64,000 nucleotides of DNA from Syngnathus acus. Lineage: Eukaryota > Chordata > Actinopteri > Syngnathiformes > Syngnathidae. Below are positions 45,401-58,968 of the stretch, one piece after another; the first letter of the stretch is position 1; each line of letters starts with the position of its first letter. Under the pieces are notes generated by a model. The model saw only the letters and a list, made by a program, of their open reading frames with translations, did no database searches and was not told the DNA's origin. The stretch is taken from assembly GCF_901709675.1 (NCBI RefSeq), contig NC_051095.1:1795001-1859000 (forward strand). Direction: 5' to 3'. The position numbers and the translations under genes were made by a program.

Positions 45401-48400
45401 ACTTTCTTTGCTTCAACAGGAGGCCATCAATGAAATGAACGACGAGCTCCAGGAGAACGCCAGGGAGACGGAAATGGAGCTGAGGGAGCAGCTGGACATG
45501 AGCGGCGCAAAGGTCCGCGAGGCGGACAAGAGGGTGGAGGCCGCCCAGGAGACGGTGGCCGATTACCAGCAGACCATCAACAAATACAGAGAGCTCACCA
45601 ACAGATTGCAGGTGGGTGCGCGTCCCGGACGGGGCCGCCATTGCCGCCGTTGCCGCGCCCTGACGCTCCGAGCGCCGTTTGTTTTTGCACGCCAGGAGGC
45701 CAACAAAGAGCTGATGATGCAGCAGAGTGAAAGTAGCGAAGTGCAACAGCCGCCCGCAGAGCTGTTTGACTTCAAGATCAAGTTTGCAGAGACAAAGGCG
45801 TACGCCAAGGTAGGTCAAGGACGGCGGTGCTTCAAAGTCCATGGCGCTGAAGACTGCCGTGCGTCCGTCCACCAGGCCATCGAGATGGAACTGAGGAAAA
45901 TGGAAGTGGCTCAGCTCAACCGGGAGGTGGCGCTGCTCACCTCCTTCATGCCGGACTCCTTCCTTCGTCACGGCGGGGACCACGACTGCATACTGGTGCT
46001 CCTGCTCATCCCCAGGATCATTTGCAAGGTGGGAGGCCGTCGAAAGCGGAGGGCGTCACCGCGTCCGTCCCGTTTGTGTAGCATTCCCGCTCGTCCCTCA
46101 TAGGCTGAGCTGATCAGCAAACAAGCGCAGGAGAAGTTCGATCTGAACGGCAACCTGGCCCAAGGCAGCGCTCTCAAAGGGCCTCCAGGAGAACAACGCA
46201 GTTTTGCCTCTGGACTCGTGTACTCGCTGAGTTTGCTTCAGGCCACCTTGCACAAATATGAACAGTAAGTTGTCAATGTCGTAAATCTCCGCATCAGCAA
46301 AATAAATAAATGAAGAAATAAACTCTCCCGTCCGGTTGCAGGGCTTTGAGTATGTGCTCGGTGGAGGTTTTTAAGCGCATGGGCACGCTCTACTCGGAAA
46401 TGAGCTTTCACGAGCGCTCTCTGGATTATTTCATTGACCTGCTGCACAAAGACCAGTTGGACGAGACTGTTCAGGTGGAACCGCTGACCAAGGCCATCAA
46501 GTATTACCAGGTAACAGAAGCTGCTCTCCACTTCCTCGACAGTAGAAACTTACTCAGCAATTTTCACTCTGGCTTCTAGCAATTGTACAGTGTTCATCTG
46601 GCAGAACACAAAGAGGACTGTACCGTGCAGCTATCTGACCACATTAAGGTACCGGTCTCTTTTTGGTGGTGCATGTTTAGGACGTGAACCTCGCAGGAAT
46701 TTCGCAAGGGATTTAATTGGCCTTCTGATCCTCAGTTTACTCAAAGTGCCCTGGACTGTATGGGAGTGGAGGTGGCCCGTCTGCGTGGGTTCCTCGCGAC
46801 AGGTCAGCAGAACTCCACGCTGGCTGTTCTCCTGAAGGATTTGGACACGTCCTGCTCGGACATCAAGCAGTTTTGCAAAAAGATCCGCCGCCGAATGCCC
46901 GGAACCGATGCCGTCGGGGCCCCGGCCGCTCTCAATTTTGGACCACAGGTAAGGACGCGTGGGCAGTCAACTCAAATGAAGCTCCATTGCAAGAAACGAT
47001 TAAGCAGAAGTGGCCGTGGTTTGCCGTCAGGTGTCCGAGGGGCTGACCGAGTGCAGACGGCAGCTGACCCGGGTGGTGGCGGTGCTTCAAGAGGTGGCGG
47101 CGGCCGGAGCTCAGATGTCAGCGCCGCTGACTGAGCAGGAAGGACTGAATGCGCTCAAATTGGAGGACACGGCGTGTCAGGCCGTGGAGCAGGTAAGGAA
47201 TTGTCAGGAAAATTTGGGGCAGATGCAACCAGGTTGAGGCTTTTGTCCCTCGCGCAGGTCTACGGCTCTCACGCGCTTAATGGCACCGAGTGCCTGCGTC
47301 AGTCCTGCAGCGCCATTGTTGCTACGATGAACAAGATGGCCACCGCCATGCAGGAAGGAGAGTACGACGCGGACAAACCACAGGGAAAGGTATGCACTCG
47401 TGTGTCCTGGTGGGTCTTTAATGACCCGAGACTTTGTGGTCACTTTGTGATTCTTCCCTCAGAGTCCTCCCGTGGAATTGAGAGCAGCCACGGTCCGAGC
47501 CGAGATGACTGATGCCGAGGGCCTCGGAGTGAAGCTAGAGGACAGAGAAGCAGCCATCAAGGAGTTCAAGAAGTCCCTCAAGATCAAGGTTGGGCAAGGT
47601 CCAAAAGGCTTACTTGGTGCGCAAGTTCAAGAATCATTTTGGTTTTGTTTTGTCTCGTAGGGAGAAGAGCTGAGTGAGGCCAATGTCCGTCTGAGCCTGC
47701 TGGAGAAGAAGCTGGACACGTCCACCAAGGATGCGGATGAGCGTGTGGAGAAGATCCAGACCAAATTGGACAAGAACCTAGACTTGCTGAAGAAGAAAGA
47801 AAAGTGAGAGGATCATTTGTCGAGTGGGCCACCCCCGTGCTGGCGCGCTCAGTGTCTCACTCGCGCTCCTTTTGCCAGGGAATTCGAGGAGACAATGGAT
47901 GCCCTGCAAGCCGACATCGACCAGCTGGAAGCGGAGAAAGCTGAGCTGAAACAGCGCATCCATAATCAATCCAAGATGACCATCGAGGGCTTGCGAGGTG
48001 TGCCTGCTTCCGGAATGGCTTCCGCCGTTCAGGGACCAGCAGGAGGTACATTTTTAAAGAAGCCGAGAAGCCTGGATGATTTCAAGTCAGAATCATTGCG
48101 GCTTACTTTATATCCTCCCTCAGTAGCTATGTCGCAATCGCTGGCAGGACCATTGCAAGTGGTGGACTCTCCTCTCCTCCAGCAGCAGCTTGAAGCTCAG
48201 AGACTGGGCATCAAGCGCCTCAAGACGGAAAACATCAGACTTAAGGTGTCCTTGGGAGAATGGAGATGAGAGTTTTTCTCGAGGGGTTTGGAGCTTCTAT
48301 TTGCTTCAGCAAGAGTGTGTTTACCATCCAGGCAGAGAAGATGAGTGCCCAGCTGGCCTCGCTGCCTCCACTGTGCCCAGCCAAACTGCCCCAAGTGACC

Positions 48401-48723
48401 AAGGAGAGCTCGGTGCCACCAGAAGGACTGAATATGGGCATCTACCGCCGCACAGACCAGCTGCTGGCTACGCTTCTGAAGCTGAGCGCAGAAGTCAAAG
48501 TGGTCGACATCACCGGGAAGACGTCAGGTGTGTGGACGCATCTGGTGGCCACTCCCTACCACTCCAACTCTGACATTGTCTCCCTCCATCTTCCTCTAGT
48601 GAGCGCCAGCGCCCAGCTGCTGGAGCAGACCACCAGACTCCACAACCTCAGCAACGCTCTAGCCAAACTCAAGGTTTTTATATATATATAGATATATAGA
48701 TATATATATATATATATATAGAT

Positions 48724-48760
<37 letters not shown>

Positions 48761-49101
48761 TGCGCAACACTTGAAATTGCATCTGAATGCTTGTTTTCTC
48801 TCCAGGGTGAAGTCGCTGAACATGTTGTGTCCAATCAACCGGGAGCAAAAGCCCCTTCCGACTTTGCAACCTTCCCAGTCTCTTCTTTCGTCAAGGTGAG
48901 ATCAAAATCCACACACTCTCACGCTCGCACAAATGAACAAACGGTCGTGTTTTGTAACCTCAGGCAAAGGGAGAGAAGACGGACGGGACAGTGTTTGTGG
49001 GTCGTGTCGCCATTCCTTGTACTCGCGGACAGGAGCAAGTCCACCGTCTGGTCCTGTCGCAGCAGCAACTGCAACAAGTGCATCGCCTCCTCATGGTCTG
49101 A
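42449..49101 (+). CDS. dctn1: dynactin subunit 1 (p150Glued)
   Basis: Thirty exons (first 42449-42490, 42565-42759, 42844-42925, 43008-43039, 43120-43140, 43552-43575, 43692-43778, 43965-44078, 44315-44512, 44580-44784; last 48964-49101) total 3,765 nt, 1,254 residues (human 1,278). Residues 15-79 are the CAP-Gly domain with GKWVGV, GKNDG and [14 protein letters not shown] Ser/Pro/basic linker follows, then coiled coil 1 (about 200-520, with [20 protein letters not shown]), the globular middle ([29 protein letters not shown]), coiled coil 2 (about 930-1030) and the C-terminus ending QVHRLLMV. This is the microtubule- and dynein-binding shoulder subunit of dynactin. Micro-exons of 21 and 24 nt lie in the basic linker, which is alternatively spliced in mammals. 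An upstream exon with another start is possible. Fish may carry two copies (a/b); which is unknown. Confidence 0.95.
48683..48762 (+). repeat. dctn1: (TA)n / (GATA) / (GA)n compound microsatellite in dctn1 intron
   Basis: TATATA, then TAGATA, then GAGAGA in an intron of about 130 bp between exons 48,600-48,673 and 48,806-48,895. It makes up most of the intron. Confidence 0.9.
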
Positions 49102-49253
49102 GGCATCTTACTTTCCCCTTTTTTTTGTCTGGTTACAACAACCAAATGAGGCGTAAACACTTTTTCACTCTTTCACTTTACAGGGGAAATTAGCTCATTT
49201 TTGCATTTATACTCTACCAAATGCACTCCCTGTGTTTTATGTACAATTTCTCT

Positions 49254-49259
49254 AATAAA
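49254..49259 (+). terminator. dctn1: polyadenylation signal of dctn1
   Basis: AATAAA 153 bp after the stop codon, matching a short 3' untranslated region. Confidence 0.75.
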
Positions 49260-49907
49260 ACGCAACCACTTATTGAACGAACTAAACTGAATGAATACTT
49301 TGTACAAAATTCAAATCACTTGGTAGAATTTGTGTTTTATAAATATTCATACATGTAACCTGTAAGAATGTAATAGGACTACACTTAAGGCTAGATTTCA
49401 TCTTTAATGCCAGAAACGTGTTTTAAAATCAAGTCTGTACTTTATCAGAGTAATTAATGTTCAAAATGCAATAGTTTATTTTTTAAAAGGTCCCCTTAGA
49501 ACATTGTTCCAATATTTATCGTTTTTCTGCTTTGCAAGGTAATTTGGGATGGAAGTGAGCAGGATGCACCCTTCCATCTTTCACCTTTAACAGTCTGCTT
49601 TCTCAATAGTCAGTATGTAGATAAGATTAAATAAGATCACTTTACTATATTTAGCAAGCAGTGTCCAAAACTTTACCCTGATCAGGAAGAATTCCCCCAG
49701 ACATAATAAGCACAAAAATAAAAAGGCTTACTTTGCCGGAAAGGTACCTTTAATATGAAACGCGCATTTAAAAGGTATTCAACAATAGAAAACTGGCTCC
49801 TAAAATTTGAAAGAGGTGGAGCATGTGTTGAGAACTGAGCACACATTCCTGTATGTGCAGAAACATTTTTAACATGTATACGAATAAAGTCCAGACCTTG
49901 TTGAAGT
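49260..49907. other. intergenic space between convergent dctn1 and pced1 ends
   Basis: AT-rich, with no coding exon. Presumably contains the pced1 3' untranslated region on the minus strand; several weak AATAAA-like signals prevent a choice. Confidence 0.5.
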
Positions 49908-51573
49908 CTAGTAGTACTGATGAGGCCTGTGATGGGTGTAAGGCATGTACTGGTACCTGGCGCGCCTGGTCCTCATCACCAACGGCTCGTCGTAATCTGC
50001 AACAAGTAGAACACGGGTTGTTGAGTGGACGACGCACCTGCACGTCCGTCATGGTGAGACATTACGCACATGCCGGGGGCCAGCCATGATGAGAGTAAGG
50101 TGCGTAGTCAACGGCATAATGGGGGGCGTACGCCGCAGGGTCCGCGTAAAAGTTGGTAAAGTCACCGAAGGGAGGACGAGGCGACCAGTTGATTCTCGGC
50201 GGCCTCGCTGCGGAACGGAACCACAGCAAATGTGCGTTTTAGAAAGCGCGTAAACAACTGATTTGGCGTCGATGAGTGTCTTACCGACACGCCGCTCACT
50301 TTCCAAGCCTGGCAGTAGATGGGCAACGGAAATGTCCGCTAAAAGAACAAAGTGGATTGAGTCAGCATGAATACGACCAGCCGTTTCTTTTTTTTTTTGG
50401 AGATACTCCGTCGTCACCGAGAGAGTTGAGCGGCAGGTCCACGCCCCAGGCGTCTGCGGCGTGTAGCACCAGCAGGGTGCTTATTCGGCGGTGGGCCAGG
50501 GCGTTCCAGTGGACGCCGTCGGCGGCGCGATGCCGGAGAGAGTGGCGGAAGTGGAAGTGGAGGTCCAGCACGTCCAACTTCCAGTCTTGAGCCAGGAGTC
50601 CGCTGTAGAAATTGGCTTCGATCACATCGTGGCGTAGATGAGCCGCCTTGTGCGAGATCTGTTTCGGAGCAGAGCGACAAGAAACTGCCCTCTCTCATTT
50701 ACAAAGAAAATCGGATTTGATCCCCTGTAAGCAGTTTTACTGCTCTGAATGTACCTCAGGAACCAGGAACCCCCCTTTGATGCGCTCTCCAAGGGGCATG
50801 GTGAGGTTCCAGATGACCAAGCTTTCTTCTGGCAGGACGCAAAGCAGTTCTTCAAAAAACTTTAGGAGGTTGTCCTTGTACCCGGCCTCCCATTTTGAAT
50901 TGTACCTACAACGAGGTTCGGTTAAAGCAAGTAGCACGACTGAGATGTATGAAGAAGAAGCCAAAATAAAAGCACCATAACTTTATGACTTACCTTGAAA
51001 TGTCCCAAACGCAGGAGTTGACAATGACCAAATCTGGTTTCAACCCATGGCGTAAGTCCTCCATGATGCTCTTCATGTAGTCGGAGTAGACACATGTGAC
51101 AAAGTAAAAACGGACCAGGTGGTGGGGGGACTGGTACTGCCGGACCTCCCTGTATCCCGTCCCATTGTGCATGACGTTGAGGCAACCTCCTTCCATCAGG
51201 CGGTCCTGTTCAAAGCTCATCTCACCCTGCAGACAGTTGAGAGAGGAATCGGAGCCAAGACACGTTAATTGTACACACGCGAAACCGGAATCTCTCCATC
51301 GTGATCACTTGCCTTTCTTTTAAGTTGTGCCAGGTGGAGGTATTCATCTTTCTGTAAAAGCAAGACAAGGTCTTTGTAGACAGACCGCTGAACTGGAGAT
51401 AGAGGGAGATGAACATTAATTAGGGTCACAAATGGACATTACGGTAGATTGAAATTATAGGCTGAAGGTCGCCCGGTTTTGGGGCTTTTTCATGACTTAC
51501 TGGAGTCTCCCAACACCACAATGAACTTGTTATGGAAAAGCTGGCTGACCTGCTGGTGGCGCACGAACTTCAT
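49908..51573 (-). CDS. pced1: PC-esterase domain-containing protein 1 (FAM113 family)
   Basis: Eight minus-strand exons (51573-51501, 51392-51313, 51226-50994, 50905-50755, 50658-50418, 50338-50285, 50207-50070, 49996-49908) give 352 residues. The start MKFVRHQQVSQLFHNKF leads to VVLGDS (residues 19-24), the nucleophile motif of GDSL/SGNH hydrolases. VRFYFVTCVYSDY, PDLVIVNSCVWDISR, WNLTMPLGERIKGGF and DLHFHFRH...DGVHWN (the Asp-His partner block) follow the human PCED1A/B order. The C-terminus is Pro/Tyr-rich (FYADPAAYAPHY) and ends in RPHQYY. The enzyme's substrate is unknown even in mammals. Intron 2 uses a GC donor (AAG|GCAAGT): only that choice keeps the conserved KRKGEMSFEQD frame. PCED1A versus PCED1B is undecided. 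Confidence 0.88.
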
Positions 51574-52262
51574 TTCCTCCTTCTTGAGAGTTATAAAACA
51601 ACACACACACCGTTTTCTCTTTCAATAAAATGTCTTTTGATATTTTTGTATATTCAAGTTCATCATTACAGGCAGAGCTAAAAAGAAAAATGCTAAACAG
51701 ACCGTGAGCATCGATGCTATCGTTACATACCATAATGGAAACGGTGGAGGGGAAAAAAAGCTAACGTGAGCGTCTGTTAGCTTCGTAGTTTCTTCTGTCC
51801 CGTTTTAGGTTATCCGACAAGAGACGAGAGTTTTGTGTCGTAACACCCTAAAATTGAAGATGACTTCAGTGGAAAAACACACAATCCTAACTATGCGACT
51901 TTTTTGTTGTTTTTTAAATTGGTCAACGACCACAAGTGCGGTTGTGATTGGAAATTGGGCTGCGGGGCCTTCAGGGGTCGTTGGAAATCACACAATGTCA
52001 TGTCATCGCCATTGTTTAGTTTGCTCCTTTTTTATCATATTCACTATAACAAGTTATAACCACAGGCACAGAATGCATAGAAGAATGAAAGTCATTGAAA
52101 ACAAGTCAGTTTTTTATTCTCCTTTGCTCTGGAAACTCTAACGATTGGGATTAAAGCGTCAACATTAACAGTGAAGTGACCATAGCTCAGTCTCATGTAC
52201 ACTAACCACCAAGGATAAAAATGGCACACACAGGGTTTAAAAATAATCTGAAATGTTGTTTT
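51574..52262. other. pced1 5' region and rpgrip1 3' region
   Basis: The minus-strand pced1 leader lies near 51,574-51,800, where sequence turns GC-richer near 51,760-51,850; the rest is rpgrip1 3' untranslated sequence. No separate gene is seen. Confidence 0.5.
52113..52118 (-). terminator. rpgrip1: probable polyadenylation signal of rpgrip1
   Basis: AATAAA on the minus strand, 145 bp beyond the rpgrip1 stop codon. Confidence 0.6.
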
Positions 52263-55200
52263 TTAGAAGTCACTGTCATCTTCTTCTATCACTTTAATGT
52301 TATTTTTCTCCTTCTGCTCTTCTTCAAGCTCGCTGACTTCCTCAGTATCTTCTGGCTGGTGAAACTCTTCATAAATACCGCTCAGGGCTTTGGCGGCCTC
52401 CAGTGACACTTTTAAGAATCCAATCACCTCCTGCTCTTCATCCACGCGCACAACTGGAGCAAACACGCCAATGTCAAACATCATCACAGCAGCGAGATAA
52501 AATGCCCAAGAAGCGCCTACTGTCAATTTGCCGTTCGATGACGTCACTCCCCGTCAGCAGCAGCTCCTGCAGATCCAAAAAAGCGTAACCGACATCCACG
52601 CATTCCTCCTCCTCGTCCATCGGCTCGCTGACGACTGTGAACTTTAACCTGGGCAAACGCACGCATTGGATTGGAATTTGGGTGACGGAATCGTGAAGAA
52701 AATTGGCAGTTTTCAAACAACGTGTGATACGTTACCGCCGCTTCTTTGGGTCGTTGCCCTCCAACATGGTGTACAGAGACCGTCTGAGTGGAGCAGACAT
52801 GGAACCGTCCACGTAGATGACTTGCAGAGCAACAGAGCGACGTGACAATCAGCAAACTATGACGCAACACATAGACTCCGCCCCCTTCCCTGCTCACACC
52901 TCGAGTGAAGTTATAGTGAATCTCCTCCCCCGCCCTGGGCTTGCGGAGGGACACGGGCGTCTCGGTGGTCTCCATGGGGACGCCCAGCAGCCGGTATTCC
53001 ACGTAGACGCGCTGCACCGAATCGTCCAGCGCCACATGCGAAGAGGGTTCAAAGGTCAAGGACAGGATCTCCACTCTCAGTTTGTTACCCTGAACGGAGG
53101 GAAACGGATTTTACGCCGAGATGCTTTTAAAATGTCTTTTCGAATGAAATGTATTTTACCCGTCTTTTCTTTGGTTTGGATGGCACGATCAGAAGGTCGC
53201 TGGTTGAGGTATGCGAAGATTCTGACAGTTCTTCAGCGGCTCCACAGTAAAAGCACAATAAAAATCGTGATTTCCACGATTGCGTTGATGAAAGTCGTCA
53301 GAGTGATCTTACCACTCTCGCTCCTCTCCTCATTTTTCTCTTCCTCCAGCTCCTCCACTTCATCCACTGACACCACATCCACAGAGGGAATATTCTGAAA
53401 ATCCGAACACAGTGCAGACATTTCTTTTTTTTTAGCCGCCGTAGTTACAGTCGAGTCAATTCTTGCCGGTTCCTACCAGAGTACCAGAGCTTTTTCTTAG
53501 CGGCGACTCTCTGGAAGATGTTTCTGGACATCTGCAGGGTTCCGTGTTATGTTCAATTGTCCATATACTTGCGCTTGGCGTAACTTACATTGTCGGCGGT
53601 GAATCGGGAGACGCGGTCAGCGCAATGTCGCGTAGGACGGGTGACCTCTCGTCCGGTCGCTTGGTTCCGACTGGTTTTACGTCCTCGGGCGCGGGCTGTC
53701 GACAGAAAGCATTTGTGATGTGAGCGCTAGCCGGCTAGCGTAGCCAGGCGTCGCGTTTCGGAAACCTCACACAAGCTTTTGTCCTCCTCTGTCTTGTTTT
53801 GGGCTCTGCTGGCCCAAATTGCTGCGTCTAAAATTACGGAATAGCCATTTGGTCAAGTTAGTCGAAAGAAATGTGATATCCGTACCTTGACTCTGGGCTT
53901 GGCTATGGGCCGCTGTGACCCTTGCGCTTCTTCCCGCCACCGCTCGCTGCCTCCGATGGCATCCCCCGGGGGTTGAAAGGGATATTTCCATTTCATTAGA
54001 ACCCGGACCGTACCCCGCGGACCGCCGGCGGGATCACGTAGCACATAGTCGCCTAGAGATGAAAAAAAACTTTTATCATAGGCCCCGACCGATATGGACG
54101 TTTGGAGCCTGATGCCGATTCCCATATTTATCGGAATAGCACCAATTTATTAAAAACATATTTCATTCTTTTTTTTTTGCCCTTTCATGTTTACAGAACG
54201 TGAGACCATTTTAGAAAATCTTTTGGAATTTACAATAGATAAAAAAATTCTGCCATCTTTGTCTTCTGAATGTGTTAAAAAGAACAACTGAATCCATTTG
54301 CCTCGTAAAAATAAAACAAAAGTCGATTATTAAAATGGAAAAATTGGACATGACTAAAAAAAACGTAGCGTGCAGAATTGATTTGTCTTGGCTCATCAGT
54401 GCGGCAACGATACAAGTCGTTCTTCACAGAGAATAAAGACTGGATGCATGTTTGTCTTAAGCTAGCCGGCGCTTACAAAGGACAACATTGCAGCTAATTG
54501 TCGGCTTTTATCGCTAAAGACGCACACCTGTGATCTCCTTGCCCGTCGCCAGCGCTCTCAGCGGGATGGGTGTTTTCGCCAAGTAGGCCGGTGGAATCTG
54601 CTCATCGCTATCATCAAACACATACACCCAAAGACTGTTCGACCTGCGGCCACAAAAGAACAAACGTAGACTTTTGACGCGCCGCCTAAAAGCCATCTGT
54701 AACGTCGTTCTGGCCGCATACCGCAGGTAGCGCAGCACATCTGTTGTGACTGCTAGCGGGTAGCTAGCGCTGTCGCGGAATACCGGGTCTGCGGTGGCCG
54801 CGATCGTTTTGGACACGTGAGGCGGCAGGTCGTATAGCCTGTAGGTCAGGTATGCGTCTGGAACTAGTCCGGGCCATCGCCCGCTGAGACCCTCGCAACG
54901 GTCCAGCAGCAGCAGCAGCTCGTTAGGGATCCCGCCGCCGTAGTCGTACAAGTCCTGCCAACGGGTCACAAATTAGACTTTTTTTAAAATTTCTATTCAA
55001 AGGTTAACATTCTGATTTACTGCGTGGCCGTCTTCTCGCCAGCCCAAGGTGGTGTGAGTTGGTATCGTCTGCGTCGCTGTGATCCCGGCACCGTCTTTCA
55101 GCGACACGTCCTCCGTGGGCTCCGCGGGCGGGAACAAACGGGCCCAGAAATCCACAACACCGACGATTTCCCCCTCAGAGCCTTAAGACAAGAACAGATT

Positions 55201-58200
55201 AGCGAAAATGTTCACTTCTTGTTATTTTTGTTGTGTACCTGTGATGTTGACACGGCCATTGTCGCGCTCCCCTCTCCTCTGCATGGCCCCCAGGAGGGAC
55301 AAGTGTCCACTCCCGTGCGTGACAAAGCGGACACCTCCTATGGCCTGGTGGAGCTCCACTCGGACCCTGGCGCCCTGGCTCCGCAGCTTTAGCAGATCTC
55401 GGGGCGTCAAAGCGTACTGGGAGGTGAAGCCGTAAGTGGGCTGGCCGCCCGCTACCAACGGCGTGGAGTGAACTTCAAAGTCCAAAAGGCCGTAGGTGCA
55501 GAAGGTCACCGTGTCCGCTTGAAGGTCGCCCATGTGCCGAAGACCTTCTGGAGTGAAGGTGGCCGCCTCAAGTAGAAAGACGGCAGATGAGAAACACAGC
55601 GCAGCCGTTCATGTTTTCAATTTCATCTTTTACTACCTTAAGGTGGAGTTCCAATAAGGACTCTCCGAGCCTCAAAGGAGCACAGGGAATGTCCTCCTGG
55701 ACGGTCTGGACTACTTCCTGGTCTCCGGCGGGCAACGTGTACTGCAGCGGCACGGTCCCTTTTTGACTCTTGGCAGCGTACGCAAGGGCTTTCAACTGGC
55801 CTTCAGACCGCAAAAAGCCAGAATGAATTTTGCTTTTCCATGAAACGAAGGTTTGAAGATGACACACCTTGTAATGTCTTGATCTGAAGAGCTCGTTTGG
55901 ATAAAACTTTGTCTTTCTCTGCCATGGCCGTCCTCAGCTGGCTCCTCTCCATCTCCAGCATTTCCTTGACCGTGTGAAGCTCCTCCTTCGGGTAGAAAGG
56001 CGTTTGCTTAAAAGGGGGCGGGGCCCAACGTTGTGAGCACGTGAAGGCACCTGAAGGTCTTTACTGATGCGGTGCTCCAGCAGAAGGAGGCTCCTGGCTT
56101 TCTGCAACTCCAGCACGGTGTCGGCGTGCGACGCTTGGACGTCGGGCGGCTGGGGTTCCTCCTTCCCGTTGTCGGGCCGCAGGAAACGTAAACCCTCCCT
56201 GCTCTCCTGTTGCATCCTGAAGGCCTGAAACATGTGAGGAGATAAGAATGATTCTGGAAAATTTCGGGGGAACCACACTTGGTTTGCTTCCCCCACCTTG
56301 ATTTGTAAAAGCGTTTCGCTGAGGTCCTCAACGCTCATGTCGAACTCCTGGACGACGAGATAGAGAAGGCATCATCTCAAAGACTTCGAACGTGTCGCGC
56401 CGTGCGTCATTCGTTTCTCCGTTTAGGAACCTTGGTGACCGAGTCCAGTCTGCTCCGCAGGCGGGATATCTCCTCCTTGTACTGAAGAATCTCCTCCTCC
56501 AGATGTTTTACTTTGGCTAAAACCCAAGACGCTCTGCAGTAAGAGGTGGGCTTCCATTTGCTATCAGCGCTCATCTTACCGTCACGTTGGCTCTCCAGGA
56601 TCTCCTTCTCTTGATTGAGCTTCCCCACCTCTGACTGCAATCTGCCTTTCTCCTCCTTCTCAGTTTGCAGCGTTGCCACCAGGATCTGGATGTCCATCCT
56701 GCCGACGTGCTCCTCCGGTTCTTCGGTCTGCGCGTTTACCTCCATGCGTGTGTCCACGTGGCTGTCGTAGGTCGATAAAGTTCTGGGTGAAGGGAAAGAA
56801 ACGCGATGAAGCGTCGTCATTACGCTGAAGATCTTTTGTGGTCCCACCTCTCCAGTAGGGAGTCGTAGTTTTCTTTTATCCGATCCTTCTCTCCTTCTAG
56901 GTCTGCAAGATGCTCTTGAAGCTGGAAGGGAAAAATTGGCGCTATTGAACGGCTCCTCCAATGAAGATCTTCACGCTGGCTCCAGACCTTGTCCAGGTTC
57001 TGAAGAGACAGGCTGGCGGTCGTCAGCTCAGCCTCCAGTCTCAGCGCTCTGTGACGCTCCTGCTTCAGCTCCTCACTCAGTTCTTCCACTTTCTCCAGAA
57101 GAAGAGTCTGACTTTCACGGAGGGACTTCTGACTCTGCAAAAAAAAAAAAAAAAAAGCTCAAACGATAAATGCAATTCGGCAGCGAGATATTGTAAGCGT
57201 GTGCGTTGACCTCCTCCAGTTGCTTCTCATAGGCCTGCGAAGAAAGAAGAAGATGCGTGTTGCTATGGCAACGGATGTTGTGGCCGACAGAGTGACGGGC
57301 AGGCACCTGTTGCAGATCAGCGATCTTCTCCTGCGTGACCCTCAGGGTGGCGCTCTTCTCAGAAAGCTCCTTTTGCAGACAGATGACGTCAACGTTCTCT
57401 CTGATGTTGATCCTGAGCAGAAAAGTACCAAAAAGTTCTTTTTTTCTCACTCCTCGTAGTTTTCCCGCAATTCAACATTTTCAACCAACAATTGAGTGCG
57501 ACGTTGATGATGCCATCACCTGTGCTTTTCCGCCTGTTGCCTCTTCATTTCCCTCACGGTTCCCTCCATCTCTTTCTCTTTAACTCGGAGCGTGTCGCGA
57601 AGGGTCCGGGCGGTCACCTCGAGCTCCATCATCTTCATCTGCTCGCTCACACTGCTGAGAAGAGGGAGGAGGGGGTATGGGATGGGTATATGGGGCTGCA
57701 AAATCTTATTGCATTCCCCACTCACAATTTGTCCATGTCTCCTCTGGTGTCTTCCATCGGCGGACAATATCGGGGCGGGGCTGTGCGATCCGCCCTTCCG
57801 ACTCCGCCATCCACATCTGTACATTTTGTAGCTTTGAGGAGGAGAAAAAGTGAGAAAGCTCAGTGTCCTTGGACTTGGTGGAAGGACGTCTATAGAGCAA
57901 CGATGGTCAACCGGTGGTGCGTGGCCCTCTAGTGATCCGTAGCGGTATTGCAGGTGGTCCGCGAAATAGGAAATGGAACATTATTGTAAAATAATAATAT
58001 TGATTTATAATCATATTGATTTATTATTTAGACTTGATTAATTTATTTATTTTTTGAATATTTTTCTTCTTTCTTTCTTTTTTTCCCAGCTAATTTTGTG
58101 ATTCATTTACCCATCCAAATGATGTTAAATGTAGACATAGAGACGCAAATAAATAGTCTGTCTATCCTCTTTCAGTGCAAAATATAATGATATTCCGTCA

Positions 58201-58968
58201 AAGCAGTGGTCCCCGAGTTGCTTCTTGGTTATAACGGCCGGTGGTCCCTATAGGGAAAAAAAGCCCTGCCGTAGAGAGGACAGCAGCTTACCTTTGCTGA
58301 ACCTGTAAGGCGTGCGACCCCGCAAGTCCAGAATGTGCTGCTTGGCCAAACTGAGTTTATTTTGCAATATCACTTTCTGGCTCTCCAGCGTGTCCACGCG
58401 ACTTTCCAACCCCTGCAGCGTGTCCTCCATGTCCTTCTCCCTGGCGCCGCCGGAGCCCGGCCCCGCCTGACGGAGACGCATCAGTCTGGTGGACATCCTT
58501 TGAGGAGCAAAACCAACAACTCGGTCATTTTAAGATTTTTGTTTTCAATACTTTTTTGGGCGACCACCTGCGCATCTTCTGCTCCTGCGCTCGTGTGTGC
58601 TTTCTCAGCACAACGTTTTCTTCTTGCATGTTAAGGCAAAGATCCTCCAGTTGCTCTCTGGGGAGACGAAATAGCCGCTGCGGATCTGGAAGGACGAGAG
58701 ACGGCAACATTCAATAAAAGCTTCTGAAAAAAATATATATATTGTGGCCTCACCTTTTGTAATCATGATGTGATGCTTCTTCCATGGCTTCACTGAATCA
58801 CATACGGCATCTGTTCAGACGAGACACGTTCATAAATGCGGTAATGGCAACCTCGTAACTTTAGACGAGTGGAAACAAACCTGGCATTGAGGCCATGAGG
58901 CCCCCCCTCAACAGACCAACGTCCCGTACTGGGAGATCCCCCGCAGTCTCGTCCACCATGGGCGACAT
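52263..58968 (-). CDS. rpgrip1: RPGR-interacting protein 1 (RPGRIP1)
   Basis: Thirty minus-strand exons, from 58968-58881, 58792-58754, 58685-58568, 58497-58292, 57831-57726 to 52820-52736, 52648-52521, 52453-52263, total 3,837 nt, 1,278 residues (human 1,286). The N-terminus MSPMVDETAGDLPVRD is the family signature. Coiled coils span about 50-560. The first C2-type domain is about 565-780 (VTFCTYGLLDFEVHSTPL), the second about 782-955 (LWVYVFDDSDEQIP, VLMKWKYPF), then an acidic linker, and the RPGR-interacting domain about 1082-1278 (VEYRLLG, TETPVSLRKPRAGEEIHYNF, LKFTVVSEPMDEEEEC). That last motif matches RPGRIP1 rather than RPGRIP1L. The protein tethers RPGR at the photoreceptor connecting cilium. 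The start was chosen at ATG 58,968; a second in-frame ATG lies three codons on. Exons between 57,831 and 58,292 could have been missed, although the frame closes without them. Confidence 0.92.
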
